DNA of 64,000 nucleotides from Pseudomonas sp. P5_109. GTDB taxonomy: Bacteria > Pseudomonadota > Gammaproteobacteria > Pseudomonadales > Pseudomonadaceae. A program made the position numbers and the translations under genes. Every line of letters begins with the position of its first letter. Within the stretch, counting starts at the first letter, position 1. The DNA lies in contig NZ_CP125380.1 of assembly GCF_034009455.1 (NCBI RefSeq), forward strand, positions 3,733,501 to 3,797,500. Reading direction: 5' to 3'. A model generated the notes under the pieces. It did not search any database. It had not been told where the DNA came from and saw only the letters and a program-made list of their open reading frames with translations. Shown here piece after piece: positions 1 to 9,432 of this stretch.

Positions 1-478
1 GGGGCACCACGCAGGTCATGCTGTTGACCACACTCACTGCGACAAGGCCTTCATCAGCGAAGGGTTCGACATCCGGCCACAAGGCCGCGAAGTGGTGCGA
101 GTTACGGATCGCCAGCACCGCAATGCCGGCACTACGGGCCTTCTGCACCAGCAGCTCGCGCGCCGCCGCCAGGGCCGGTTGCGCAAAACCGTTATTGGCA
201 TCGACCCGCACAAACCCTGAAGCCACATCTTCAACCACCGGAACGGCCTGGCCATTGACCCAGCCGCTTTGCAGCGTCGAAACATAACCAGGAATCCGGA
301 ATACCCCGTGACTGTGGGCGCCATCGCGCTCGGCACCGGCGCAGTTTTGAGCCAGCACCCTGGCAACGTCGCCCGACGTGCCGTGACGCAGAAAAATCTT
401 CTCCAGCAAAGCGCTCAGCGCTTGGAGTGACAGGTGTGACGAGACCGCAGTAGACGCGTGATCGCTTGGCGCAGACAT
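1..478 (-). CDS. dpkA: Delta1-piperideine-2-carboxylate/pyrroline-2-carboxylate reductase, N-terminal part (cut by window edge)
   Basis: NAD(P)H-dependent imine reductase of the malate/L-lactate dehydrogenase 2 (Ldh2) family. It acts in cytoplasmic D-lysine and D-proline/hydroxyproline catabolism. The start is ATG at 478, preceded by a GGAG about 8 nt upstream. About 159 codons are visible before the window ends. Seen directly: the NCAGAERDGAHSHGVFRIPG segment near residues 47-66 and an AIRNSHHFAALWPDVEPFAD segment around residues 125-144, both very close to what I recall of P. putida DpkA. The C-terminal half is outside the window. The family call is firm. The exact substrate rests on recalled similarity to DpkA, and a related Ldh2 dehydrogenase remains possible. 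Confidence 0.82.
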   Translation of the reverse strand, partial: MSAPSDHASTAVSSHLSLQALSALLEKIFLRHGTSGDVARVLAQNCAGAERDGAHSHGVFRIPGYVSTLQSGWVNGQAVPVVEDVASGFVRVDANNGFAQPALAAARELLVQKARSAGIAVLAIRNSHHFAALWPDVEPFADEGLVAVSVVNSMTCVVP

Positions 479-712
479 CTGAAGCTCCAGACTAATTATT
501 GGAGGGAACAACAGCGTACAAAGACCCGCCGATTAACAACGCGCGGCGAGCGACCTGTCAACCTTTCGCTCAGGGTCGATCGCGTTTTTCCGTGCCACGA
601 ATGCCCCCGCCCCGTGTGTTAACTATTTACCACCTGCGTCAACCCACCGGCTTTTAGGCTCGAAGCTCAATCCACAGGCGCATTTGAATGGCACCTTGAA
701 CGAGACTCGACG
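479..712. promoter_or_regulatory. Divergent intergenic region between dpkA and the large toxin gene
   Basis: 234 bases with no open frame that I can support. It must carry the promoters of both divergent genes. It contains AT-rich stretches around 490-510 and 618-632 but no operator or repeat that I can assign. Confidence 0.4.
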
Positions 713-3700
713 ATGTCTACTCCAGTAATTCCGCTGTTTTTCCCCGAGGCACTGACGTTACCCGGCCTCTGGGGTGAACTTGGCAAAACCCACGGGCTGA
801 CGCAAAAGGATTTCCAATGGTTCAGCCATATCGAATTGGCCAGCCAGGCACTGCGCGATAAGCAGACACCGCCCATGTTGGCGAAAACCATCGTGCTGAA
901 AATTCCGGGCCTGGAACCTTTGCCACTGGCCGGCAGCTTTTTGCTGACTGCGACGCCGGATGACAACGGCGTGATTCTCTACACTCCGTACGCCGGGATA
1001 CAGAAGTTCACTGACCGATCGGCCATGACCGAACAGCTGGTGAAGCAACTCAAAGCGGCCGACGAAGACGACAATCTGCTGGCCTTCATGGCGTTGTCAC
1101 AACGCAAGGCCGTGGCGGATGCCAGCACAATCGAACTGGACTTTCAATCCATCGAAGGTGACGTGTTCGAAGACCAGCGCAACACCCTCTCCCACAATCA
1201 GCAGCTCAACGACCAAGCCTTGCTCGATGAACTGAAAACGCTACCGTCCCTGACGTCGCTGCTCGATGCATTGCTGGCCGAACAACTGGCAGGGGCGTTT
1301 CCCGGCGTGGATCAGCGTCAGACCCAGGTGAATTTCCACCTGGCTGCGACTGAAGGCAACGATGATGCAAGCCGGCCGATGCGACGCTGGATCAATTGCC
1401 TGTCGCTGAGTGACGCCGTGCTCCTGCACTATCGCCATCAGCGTTGGCCATCCGGGCAGACCCATGAATTTTCCCATTCGAAACAGTCCCCGGCAAAAGC
1501 TGACCAGAGCCACTGGGAAACTGCGGTTACGACAGTCTCGCGCAAGCTGGTCCACTTGCTGGTCGGGCAGCTCGAACAGTACTGGAACGCGGCGAGCGCC
1601 GATGGCGTATCGCGCCGCGAGTTCTTCGGCCGGGCCATCGCCGATCAGTGGCGAGTGCAACTGCTGCTCAAGCGCGAAGCCGCAATCATCACCCCGGAGC
1701 AAAGCCGGGACTTGCACGCGTTGATCTCGACGGCGAGCCGGGCAAACGCATCAATGACGATCGAAACCCCGCGCCTGTGGGAGTACCCGGCCAATAACGT
1801 GGAGCTGGCCGGTTCACTGATGATCAGCGCCAGCCATGCGTATCTCTACACGCCCACCGAAGGTTTGCAGGTGCTCAGCAACTATCAGGACTTGCGCGAT
1901 ACCTTGCTCGCCAAGTTCAGCGCGGCCGGTCACGAAGATGAGCTCTATGGCCTGCTGAGCCTGGACGAACGCCAGCGATTCATTGGTTTTAATCGGCCGA
2001 AAGTGACCGGAGAAGTGATCTCCGGCGCAATCTTCAGCAAGCTCCTCGACGCCATCGTCACCAAGCAACTGCAGAACATGGATTACACCCTGCAGGTGTT
2101 TCGTCACAGTGACGGTGCCGTGGACATCCATGCGCTGTTCGACAAGGCGCTGGATATCCGTTCGATGATCAGCGAGCGCCTGCTGGCGCTGGAAACCGAC
2201 GGACGCTGGAGCACCAGGCCGGTGTTGTCCGGCGACCAGCGTCCCGCCATGGTACGGGCCGACACGGCGGCAACGTTCGTCAAGAGCTTCAGCGACATCG
2301 AAACGTTGATCAACACGGACTTTACCGCACAACCGCTCGCTTCCCTGGCGTTGCAGCGGGTCAGCCTGATAAACCTGCTGCCTCGCCTGGCCCACACGCT
2401 TTCCGTCGGCATCCGCGGCGAAGCCAGTCTGCGCCGGCTTGGCGCGACACTGCGGGAGGCGGACCGGAGCATTGTCGAAACGGTGTTCAACCCGGATCAT
2501 GGCGAACGGCGTAACCGTCTTTCCCTGAAGGGGTTCCGGCCCGATGCCTACTCACTGACCCTTGAGTGCTCCGGTCTGCGAAATGTCCTGCCGCTAGCCC
2601 ATTGCCTGCTCTTGACCGAGCGTGGCGGACTCGACCCCTCCCACTCCGGCCGGACGATCCTGTGGACGCCCGCCAACGGGGTGGAGGCCTTTGACAACTT
2701 GAGTCGTGCCCGGCAGGAGCTGAACCGGCGCTTGCTCGACCCGCAACAACGCCTGGCGCTCCTGGAAAACCTCACGCCGAGCCAACACCTCTTCCACCAA
2801 AGCTACTCACTGGGTGCGCTGCGACTGATCGAAGGGCCTGTACTGGAGCTGGTCGCACGCTCGTCCTTCGATCATTTTCTGGCTCGTTGCGAACAGGTGC
2901 GCAGCTTCAAACTGGACGACACGAAGCAGAAAAAGGCGCTGAGCGCGCTGACCGCAAACGGGATCAACACCAACCTGCGAAGAGCCACCTCGATTGCCCG
3001 GGCGATGTCCCTGCAGCAGTCACTGCCCACCTGGCTTGGAATGGCTGCGCTCGAGGATCAGCGGCTGCACGTTGAACTGCTGGAGCAATACCGCAACAGC
3101 GTCGAGGAGGACAAAGACTACTTGCACGGGATCACTCCCCTCAGGTCGTATGTGCATGAACGGTTGACGACGCTGCTCGCCAACCGTTTCCCTGACAGCA
3201 AGCTGAACCCCGACGATATTGACATCATCCCCGACCTCAACCTGATCGGCCCCGCCCGAAACTTGACCGAGTTTGCCCTGAACCATGTCAGCGTCGCGCA
3301 AGGTTCCGGATTCCAGGTCGCCTCGACAGCCACTCAGACGCTGCCCAAGGGGCTGGACCAGGCTGCGGTCCGCCAACTGCTGCAGTCATTGAACATCGTG
3401 CAAAGCTACGCGACACAGGTAGAGCAGAAATTGTCCGGTGCAACGGCCGACGTCGAAAGCCGGATACAGCGCTTCGTCAAACAACTGCCCTGGCAGCTGC
3501 TGCAACACGCTCACGAACTGAAGCTGTTGCAAAGGCTATCCCATAGCGCGTTCGATTTGCTTCGACAGGTGCTGGACATGCCGGACGCCACTGCCCGCGC
3601 GGCCGTGCAAGGAGCACACGCGATTGCCCGGCCACTGGAGCTGATCAAGACCACCGGCGGCGGCGCCGTCAAAGCGCTGGGCCTGTACCTGGTGAGCCCC

Positions 3701-5551
3701 GGCATCGCAAAGACCGGGCCGCACATCCTCTATGCCCCTTACCTCCCTGGCGGTTCTCCTTTCATCGAGTTCGACACCGAGGCCAGCGTTGTCTCGGCGC
3801 TGAACACGCCGGGGCTCTTGCAGGAAATGCTGATCCGCCGCCTGCCGGACAGCGAGCAGTCCGTCTTTCGCAACCTGTTCAAATCGACCGCTGGGCAATT
3901 GAGCGAGATCACCCTGGCGTCCAACCCCATTGGCGGCAACTTGCTCACCCACCTGTTCCACGACAACACAAAACTGCTGTCGCACATGCTCGGCAGCCAG
4001 TTGCAGGCAGTCGGACAGGCAGACTGGGAGGCGGTCAAACATCTGTTCAGCGCCGGTATCCAGCGCGTCCTGGGTCTGTTGCCCGGCAAGCTCGCTTATC
4101 TGCAATTTCTCTGGAACGCTTACCGGGACGCGCTCAACTCGGCTGAAGCGCTGCAGGACCATCACTGGAAAGTCGCGCTGGAGGACTTTATTGCCGGTGC
4201 GGTGCAACTCATCACGCTGGGCAAGTTGTCGCTGGAGGGGTGGACTGAAACAGCCCAAGTCAGCCACGAAACCCTTGCCCCGCCGGTTGCCACCCCGATC
4301 GTCGCGCCAAAGTGGTCCGAGGTCGACTCGACGGCGCCGCTGCGCACGCGGCTGCAACCGTTCGAAACCACGGTCGAACTCAAGAACCTGACGAAAAACA
4401 GCGCTGACGGTACCTACCTCGATGCGGCGAGCAAAAAAACCTACGCCCCCATCGCCGGCAAGGTGTACGCCGTGGAAAAAACCGGGGCAGCCTGGCGAAT
4501 GATCAAAGGCAAGGAAGCAGGCCCGGTATTGCTGACTGCGCCAGACAAGCAATTGGTGATCGACCCGGACATCCATACGGTCCACTTCGGCAAGGCCATG
4601 TCGACCATGCAAAACCGGCTTGCCCATGCCCATATCGCCAGGGAGGTGCTGAACATCGAAGCCCGGGGCATGGAAGACATTCGCGCCAGGCATCCCGAAA
4701 AAGCCCGAATGATCGTGCAGGCCATCGACATGGCCCGTTACTACGCGTTCAACAGCTTGCACAACATGGCGCAGCTGCGGAAGTTAGTCCCCGGGACCCG
4801 GCTGGACACCTTCCTCAAACGTTTCTTTGGTGTAAGCCAGGTGAACACAGCGCTGATCGACAAAATCAAGAGCGCCATTCTTCCCATCTGCAATGCGCTG
4901 GTCGACCCCGATGAAGACTGGATGAACTCCCATCGCTTTATCGTGGGTTCAAACCGGGACCCGCAGGAAAACCTCATCGCGTTTGTCCTGGAAAAGGATC
5001 TACAGCGCAACGTGCATTTCACCGAACGGTTTTTCGATCAGCAGCTCGACTGGTACAAATCCTGCCTGACTGAACCTTTCAACGTCGACGGCCACAGCCA
5101 GGCCGCCACGCTGATCCACGAATTCGCCCATTTGTTTTCCAAGGCCCTGGACATTGCGTCCCTTGAGGCCAGGCGGCCGTTCAGCGATCTGGTGGCGCCG
5201 AACAGCGCCTTTGGCATCGCCATGAAACAGTCTCAACTGGACTTCCAGCGTGTGGCCTTGTCGATGGAGACGCCAAAGGAGGAACTGTTTGCACGCTGGA
5301 ACCGTGGGCTGCAAACGTGGATCAGCCTGGACTCGATTCCGGATGCCTATCACGTCGGCAAGGCCGTTTTGAAGCTGACGGGCAGCGATACCATGGAGCA
5401 GGCACGGGAAGCGTTCCTGGACGTGGAAAATGCGACCTTCAGGACCGATGTCATTTTGCACAACGCCGATTCCCTCGCGTTCCTGATCTGCGAAATGGGC
5501 CGACAACTGGACCCGGTGCCGCCCGCAACGGCCTCCGCAACCGGATCCTGA
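713..5551 (+). CDS. Giant putative toxin, dermonecrotic-toxin-like (DUF6543-like), with C-terminal HExxH motif
   Basis: A 1612-residue protein without signal peptide or obvious membrane segments. An ILYTP-type motif recurs four times, at residues 87-92, 376-381, 648-653 and 1004-1009. Each copy is followed by a hydrophobic/charged helix of about 45 residues ending in LL-rich sequence, so the protein is built of at least four divergent repeats. Residues 1469-1473 read HEFAH, a zincin HExxH signature, with Asp1480 seven residues on as a possible third ligand. Such architecture is known in Pseudomonas proteins annotated with a dermonecrotic-toxin domain (DUF6543), often with variable C-terminal enzymatic parts. 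I infer a contact- or secretion-dependent toxin whose C-terminus is a metallopeptidase. No immunity or secretion gene is adjacent. The ribosome binding site is weak. A non-toxin role cannot be excluded. Confidence 0.6.
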   Translation: MSTPVIPLFFPEALTLPGLWGELGKTHGLTQKDFQWFSHIELASQALRDKQTPPMLAKTIVLKIPGLEPLPLAGSFLLTATPDDNGVILYTPYAGIQKFTDRSAMTEQLVKQLKAADEDDNLLAFMALSQRKAVADASTIELDFQSIEGDVFEDQRNTLSHNQQLNDQALLDELKTLPSLTSLLDALLAEQLAGAFPGVDQRQTQVNFHLAATEGNDDASRPMRRWINCLSLSDAVLLHYRHQRWPSGQTHEFSHSKQSPAKADQSHWETAVTTVSRKLVHLLVGQLEQYWNAASADGVSRREFFGRAIADQWRVQLLLKREAAIITPEQSRDLHALISTASRANASMTIETPRLWEYPANNVELAGSLMISASHAYLYTPTEGLQVLSNYQDLRDTLLAKFSAAGHEDELYGLLSLDERQRFIGFNRPKVTGEVISGAIFSKLLDAIVTKQLQNMDYTLQVFRHSDGAVDIHALFDKALDIRSMISERLLALETDGRWSTRPVLSGDQRPAMVRADTAATFVKSFSDIETLINTDFTAQPLASLALQRVSLINLLPRLAHTLSVGIRGEASLRRLGATLREADRSIVETVFNPDHGERRNRLSLKGFRPDAYSLTLECSGLRNVLPLAHCLLLTERGGLDPSHSGRTILWTPANGVEAFDNLSRARQELNRRLLDPQQRLALLENLTPSQHLFHQSYSLGALRLIEGPVLELVARSSFDHFLARCEQVRSFKLDDTKQKKALSALTANGINTNLRRATSIARAMSLQQSLPTWLGMAALEDQRLHVELLEQYRNSVEEDKDYLHGITPLRSYVHERLTTLLANRFPDSKLNPDDIDIIPDLNLIGPARNLTEFALNHVSVAQGSGFQVASTATQTLPKGLDQAAVRQLLQSLNIVQSYATQVEQKLSGATADVESRIQRFVKQLPWQLLQHAHELKLLQRLSHSAFDLLRQVLDMPDATARAAVQGAHAIARPLELIKTTGGGAVKALGLYLVSPGIAKTGPHILYAPYLPGGSPFIEFDTEASVVSALNTPGLLQEMLIRRLPDSEQSVFRNLFKSTAGQLSEITLASNPIGGNLLTHLFHDNTKLLSHMLGSQLQAVGQADWEAVKHLFSAGIQRVLGLLPGKLAYLQFLWNAYRDALNSAEALQDHHWKVALEDFIAGAVQLITLGKLSLEGWTETAQVSHETLAPPVATPIVAPKWSEVDSTAPLRTRLQPFETTVELKNLTKNSADGTYLDAASKKTYAPIAGKVYAVEKTGAAWRMIKGKEAGPVLLTAPDKQLVIDPDIHTVHFGKAMSTMQNRLAHAHIAREVLNIEARGMEDIRARHPEKARMIVQAIDMARYYAFNSLHNMAQLRKLVPGTRLDTFLKRFFGVSQVNTALIDKIKSAILPICNALVDPDEDWMNSHRFIVGSNRDPQENLIAFVLEKDLQRNVHFTERFFDQQLDWYKSCLTEPFNVDGHSQAATLIHEFAHLFSKALDIASLEARRPFSDLVAPNSAFGIAMKQSQLDFQRVALSMETPKEELFARWNRGLQTWISLDSIPDAYHVGKAVLKLTGSDTMEQAREAFLDVENATFRTDVILHNADSLAFLICEMGRQLDPVPPATASATGS

Positions 5552-5560
5552 CATCACAAC

Positions 5561-5582
5561 GCGCAGGTCCCCGGACCTGCGC
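5561..5582 (+). terminator. Hairpin after the toxin gene
   Basis: Perfect 10-bp inverted repeat (GCGCAGGTCC / GGACCTGCGC) with a 2-nt centre, 9 nt after the stop codon. No T-run follows directly; a T-rich stretch comes only about 40 nt later. It is probably a terminator or mRNA 3'-end stabiliser. Confidence 0.5.
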
Positions 5583-5778
5583 GGCATATCGCTCGCGATG
5601 GCACTGTGATGATTATTTTGATCTTTTTTCACGCCTCCCTATGGATACTGCCAGTCGACGACAGGCTATCCCCAGGCGATGCGTTGAAAAAAAACTACAC
5701 ATTGATGGTTAAATGCCATGACTGATGTTCTCGCAGGCTTGCCCCAAAGGTTAGAATGCACGAAATCAGGATGAGCCA

Positions 5779-6780
5779 ATGACCGAACACACGCTCTCGG
5801 AAGCCGAATACGATGCCATCACCGATGCCGCCGCGCATTGGTGCATGCGTCTGCACGCCAATGATTGCACCGGGCAAGAGCGCCAGGCGTTCGAGCAATG
5901 GCGTGACGCGCACCCGCTCCACGCCTTCGAGTACGAAGCGATGCTGGAGATCTGGGAGGTTGCTGGCGACTTGCCCCCTCCCGAGCCCGTCGTGCCGCTG
6001 GTTCGCCCCCAACCCGAACATCCGTGGCGCCGCCTGGCGATCGCCGCGGCGGTCTGCGCCCTGGCGCTGCCGCTGGCGGGTTATGGCGGCTGGCACCTGG
6101 GCTGGGTACCGAACGCGTACCAGCACTTCGAAGCGACCGACAATGTTCGCACGGTCACCTTGAAAGATGGCAGCCAGGTGGAGCTGAACCTGGGCAGTGA
6201 GCTGACGTACAGCAACTACAAGGATCAGCGGCAAGTCACGCTGAAGAAAGGCGAAGCCTTCTTCAGTGTCAGCCATGACACCCGTCACCCTTTTGTGGTC
6301 AAGGCCGCCGAAGGCCGGATTCGGGTGACCGGCACCCAATTCAACGTGTGGATGTATGAAGATCAGGTCAAGGTCAATCTGATCGAGGGTTCGGTACTGG
6401 TCAGCAGCAACGACGACATGCCCGGCGACGGTTTGCGCCTGGGCCCCGCGATGCAGGCCAGTTATCGCCACGGTGACTTCAGCCCGCGCATCAGCCAGAC
6501 TTATGACAATGACAGTTCGCTGGCCTGGCGCCAGGGCAAACTGGTGCTCGACGACCTGGCCCTGAACGATGCGCTGCCGCTGATCAATCGTTACCTGGAC
6601 AAACCACTGATGGTCGCGGACAACAGCACCGGTTCGATCCACATCGGCGGCATCTACAACATCAAGGAGATTAACGGCCTGGTGAAGTCCTTGCCGCGGG
6701 TCCTGCCGGTCTACCTGACCCGTAACCAGGACGGCAACCTGGTGGTTAACGCGATTCCGCAAAAGAACCCGAAAAGCTGA
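5779..6780 (+). CDS. FecR-family transmembrane anti-sigma regulator (orphan)
   Basis: A 333-residue protein. Residues 12-55 form the cytoplasmic DUF4880-type sigma-binding region, residues about 86-108 are a single membrane span, and residues about 118-210 are the periplasmic FecR domain. The C-terminal STN-like part (255-325) would contact a TonB-dependent receptor. FecR proteins control an iron-starvation ECF sigma factor in response to siderophore binding. Here neither a sigma gene nor a receptor is adjacent: the upstream neighbour is the toxin and the downstream neighbour is convergent pvdQ. In P. aeruginosa the FpvR regulator lies a few genes from pvdQ, so this may be the FpvR-like member of a rearranged pyoverdine locus (inference). 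Start ATG follows an AGGA (caggatgagcca). Confidence 0.88.
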   Translation: MTEHTLSEAEYDAITDAAAHWCMRLHANDCTGQERQAFEQWRDAHPLHAFEYEAMLEIWEVAGDLPPPEPVVPLVRPQPEHPWRRLAIAAAVCALALPLAGYGGWHLGWVPNAYQHFEATDNVRTVTLKDGSQVELNLGSELTYSNYKDQRQVTLKKGEAFFSVSHDTRHPFVVKAAEGRIRVTGTQFNVWMYEDQVKVNLIEGSVLVSSNDDMPGDGLRLGPAMQASYRHGDFSPRISQTYDNDSSLAWRQGKLVLDDLALNDALPLINRYLDKPLMVADNSTGSIHIGGIYNIKEINGLVKSLPRVLPVYLTRNQDGNLVVNAIPQKNPKS

Positions 6781-6812
6781 AAAGGCCGCCACCCTTGCGG
6801 GGTGCGGCCTTC
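6779..6812. terminator. Bidirectional hairpin between fecR-like gene and pvdQ
   Basis: GGCCGC...GCGGCC stem with inner C/G-rich pairs, lying between the convergent stop codons. On the minus strand it ends in TTTT; on the plus strand the tail is weak (TTCAGT). Confidence 0.6.
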
Positions 6813-6837
6813 AGTATCCATTCAACGCTCCATTTCT

Positions 6838-9183
6838 TTACTGTGCGGCGACCTTGGCAGCCTTTGCGTCCTGCTGATTGATCGTCTGTACCTGATAGTT
6901 CGGATCGGACAGGATCTGTTGCTCGGTAAAGGGCAACACGCTCCATTGCTTCTTCGAAAAGGCCTGGGTCTGATCCCGCGAGAACTTCGACGCCGGGTCA
7001 CTGGACAATGAGAACGCCAGCAGCCCTTTGGCCTGCGGTCCGTTTTCGTCAAAAGTCACCACTTGCAGGTAACTCGTGCCACTGACCACTTCACGCTTGC
7101 CATCGCTGCGCGGCACGCTCTGGATGGCGTTGTAGACCCCCAGCGTACCCGGCCCGCCATGGATCGGCGTCTGTTGGCCACCGCTGCTGACCACCTGGAT
7201 ATCGCCCCAGCGACTGTTCGGCTTGAGGCCTGACGCCTTGACCTGTTCCGCCGAAGCCAGCATCGCGGCCCGTAGCGCCTTCGCCACTGGCGGGTGATCA
7301 ACCGCCAGGCCGCGCGGGGTATGTTGCGGATCCAGCGGATCGAAGGCGACACGCCAGATGTCCGGTGCTTGCTCCAGTGCCTCCATGACATTCTGGAAGT
7401 GCACAAAGCCCAGGCCGCTGTTCAGGTTGGCCTTGCGGTCCCACGCCTTGAAGCTGGCACACAGCGGTGTGAGCGCTTTGGCCTCGGCACCGAGATCCGC
7501 CGCGCAGAATTGCAGCAGGTCCGGCATCACTTGCGCCGCCTGATACACCTGATCGTCCATGACCATGTGCTGCAAGTCCGCCGCCGCGATCTTGCCCGCC
7601 TGGCCCAGCGTACTCAAACGGTCCAGGGCAAAGCGTGAACGCAGGCCCAATGGCTGGCTGTCCTGGCTGATCAGCGGGGAATAGCCGGTCAGCGGTTGCG
7701 CGGGGTTGGCCATCCACGCCGAATCGTTGGAGTGCTGGACGAAATCCTTGCGCAGCAATTGCGGCAACTTGTCCGCGGCATAGATGCCCTGCTGTGGCGC
7801 CTGCGGATCGATGTCCCAGGCGCAGGCGCTGTTGGAACCGTCGAGAATGATCATCTGCAGGCCGATCCGCGGATCGCTGCATTGCGCCAGCTTGTCGACG
7901 CTGACGTTGGGCACCACCGAGAGGTTCATGTACAGCGTCTGCCCCTGATCGTCCGCCGCCAGGGTGTTGACCCACGGTATGCCCTGGATCTTGTGGACCG
8001 AGGCCTGGAAATCCTCGAGGTTTTCTGCGCGGTTCATCGCGTACCACTGCTGCAGGACGCGGTCGTTATCCAGGTTGGCGTCGCGCAGGCTGAAGGCGTA
8101 CTGATGATCCCAATCCAGTTTGCCTGGCCATTGCACCACCGGACCGAACTTCGAGCTGTAGACCACGTGGGGAATCGCCTGGACCTGCCCGTCCGCCTGC
8201 CGGATGTTGACGGTCACGGTCTGCTTGTCCATTGGCAAGGACTGGCCGTCGAGCAGGTAACGGGTCGAATCCTTGGGATCGAGTTGCAGGCGATACAGGG
8301 TGAAATGCCTGGAGGAATCTACGGTGTGGGTCCAGGCCAGGTGTTGATTGAAACCGATGTTGATCAGCGGCAGGCCGGGCAACGCCGCGCCCATCACATC
8401 CAGTTTGCCTGGAATGGTCAGGTGCATCTGATAAAAACGCATGCCGCCCACCCAAGGGAAGTGCGGATTGGCCAGCAACATGCCGCGTCCGTTGAAAGAA
8501 CGCTCGCTGCCGATTGCCACCGCGTTACTGCCGCGATCCAGGGCAAAGCGCTGCATGCGCGTGGCGGCCACCTGGAACGCTGCCGGGGCGTTCGACGCCT
8601 GTGTCTCTGCCTTGGGCGGCGTGGCACCGGCCAGGGCTTCGGCGAACTGGCCGACACCGCCTTCGACCAGCAGGCGCCGGGTCAGCTTGACCAGATCCAT
8701 TGCCGTGATGTCCCGGACCCAATCACCCTGACACTGTGGCGGCAAACCCTGGGTGCGACGTTCGCTCAAGGAGCGGTTGTACCCCGCCACATAGCCTTCA
8801 ACCAGTTCACGCACCTCCGGGGTCTGGGCCTGCCAGAAACCGGCGACGGCCTGCGGGGTGTTCAGCCAGGTCAAAAACACATCGCTGACCAGATTCTCAC
8901 GCTCTTCAACGGTGAACTGATCCGGTCCGAAATAGCGCGAACGTTCGCCGTTCACCGTGGTGATCTCGTTGGCCAGCAGGCACAGGTTGTCCTGGGCGTA
9001 GGCATAGCCGATGCCGTAGCCGAGCCCGCGCTCGTCGGCGGCGCGGATGTGCGGCACGCCAAAACTGGTTCGGCGGATGTCGGCGGATGTCTGCGCAGGC
9101 GCAGTGCTTGCGCTCGCCGCAAGGCTCAACCCCAGAGTCAAACCCGCCAGGCTCAACCTGGTTAACTGGCTGGAAATAATCAC
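6838..9183 (-). CDS. pvdQ: Acyl-homoserine-lactone / pyoverdine acylase PvdQ precursor
   Basis: Periplasmic Ntn-hydrolase that removes the fatty acid from acylated ferribactin during pyoverdine maturation; the family also cleaves long-chain acyl-homoserine lactones. The precursor is 781 residues, close to the 762 of P. aeruginosa PvdQ. Residues 1 to about 27 are a signal peptide. The self-processing site is at Gly218-Ser219 in LDRGSNAVAIG, with Ser219 becoming the beta-chain nucleophile. The downstream NPHFPW and HTVDSS motifs match the family. The start is GTG at 9183, supported by AGGAG about 7 nt upstream. Together with the PA2384-like gene upstream this reproduces the pvdQ neighbourhood of P. 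aeruginosa. Confidence 0.93.
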   Translation of the reverse strand: MIISSQLTRLSLAGLTLGLSLAASASTAPAQTSADIRRTSFGVPHIRAADERGLGYGIGYAYAQDNLCLLANEITTVNGERSRYFGPDQFTVEERENLVSDVFLTWLNTPQAVAGFWQAQTPEVRELVEGYVAGYNRSLSERRTQGLPPQCQGDWVRDITAMDLVKLTRRLLVEGGVGQFAEALAGATPPKAETQASNAPAAFQVAATRMQRFALDRGSNAVAIGSERSFNGRGMLLANPHFPWVGGMRFYQMHLTIPGKLDVMGAALPGLPLINIGFNQHLAWTHTVDSSRHFTLYRLQLDPKDSTRYLLDGQSLPMDKQTVTVNIRQADGQVQAIPHVVYSSKFGPVVQWPGKLDWDHQYAFSLRDANLDNDRVLQQWYAMNRAENLEDFQASVHKIQGIPWVNTLAADDQGQTLYMNLSVVPNVSVDKLAQCSDPRIGLQMIILDGSNSACAWDIDPQAPQQGIYAADKLPQLLRKDFVQHSNDSAWMANPAQPLTGYSPLISQDSQPLGLRSRFALDRLSTLGQAGKIAAADLQHMVMDDQVYQAAQVMPDLLQFCAADLGAEAKALTPLCASFKAWDRKANLNSGLGFVHFQNVMEALEQAPDIWRVAFDPLDPQHTPRGLAVDHPPVAKALRAAMLASAEQVKASGLKPNSRWGDIQVVSSGGQQTPIHGGPGTLGVYNAIQSVPRSDGKREVVSGTSYLQVVTFDENGPQAKGLLAFSLSSDPASKFSRDQTQAFSKKQWSVLPFTEQQILSDPNYQVQTINQQDAKAAKVAAQ

Positions 9184-9253
9184 GCTCGCTCCTGATCGAA
9201 AAAATCATGGCCACCGTTGCGCGTACCCACGCGCGCGGTGCCTCCCTTTAGGG

Positions 9254-9278
9254 ACGAAGCTCACGGCAAAAATTTAGC
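9254..9278 (-). promoter_or_regulatory. Candidate PvdS (iron-starvation) promoter of pvdQ
   Basis: On the minus strand GCTAAAT (9272-9278) is followed 15 nt later by CGT (9254-9256), about 70 nt before the pvdQ start. The known PvdS promoter pattern is TAAAT, 16-17 nt, CGT, so the -35 element fits and the spacing is one short. Context makes it plausible; it is not proven. Confidence 0.35.
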
Positions 9279-9304
9279 GGCTTTATTTTCAGCGTGGACA
9301 TGGC

Positions 9305-9407
9305 CCTTGCAGGAACTGGCTTGCTGGCGATGGTCGTGAACGATGACGCGTATGAACCGGATAAACGCGGCGCACTTGAGGCCATCGCCGGCAAGCCGGC
9401 TCCTACA
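9305..9407. repeat. REPIN unit 1 (TGTAGGAGCTGGCTTGCCAGCG family)
   Basis: About 103 bp with inverted ends (GCAGGAACTGGCTTGCTGGCG ... CGCCGGCAAGCCGGCTCCTAC, each arm about 20 nt) around a core containing GATGACGCG and GGATAAACGCGG. The left arm carries several substitutions. Confidence 0.85.
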
Positions 9408-9432
9408 GTTTGGCGTTCACATCATTTCCACC

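Noticed and set aside
3536-4762. 408-codon minus-strand frame opposite the toxin gene
   Set aside because: Third-position GC pattern and the 1612-codon uninterrupted plus-strand frame favour the toxin; the antisense frame lacks a RBS.
5703-5745. TAAAT with a later CG before the FecR gene as a PvdS promoter
   Set aside because: The -35-like TAAAT is not preceded by the usual C/GC context, and the -10 part reads CGC instead of CGT at 17 nt. Too weak to call.
7696-9165. Long open frame (489 codons) on the plus strand opposite pvdQ
   Set aside because: High-GC antisense shadow of pvdQ. The translation is rich in Arg, Gln, His and Val without domain motifs, and pvdQ on the other strand is beyond doubt.
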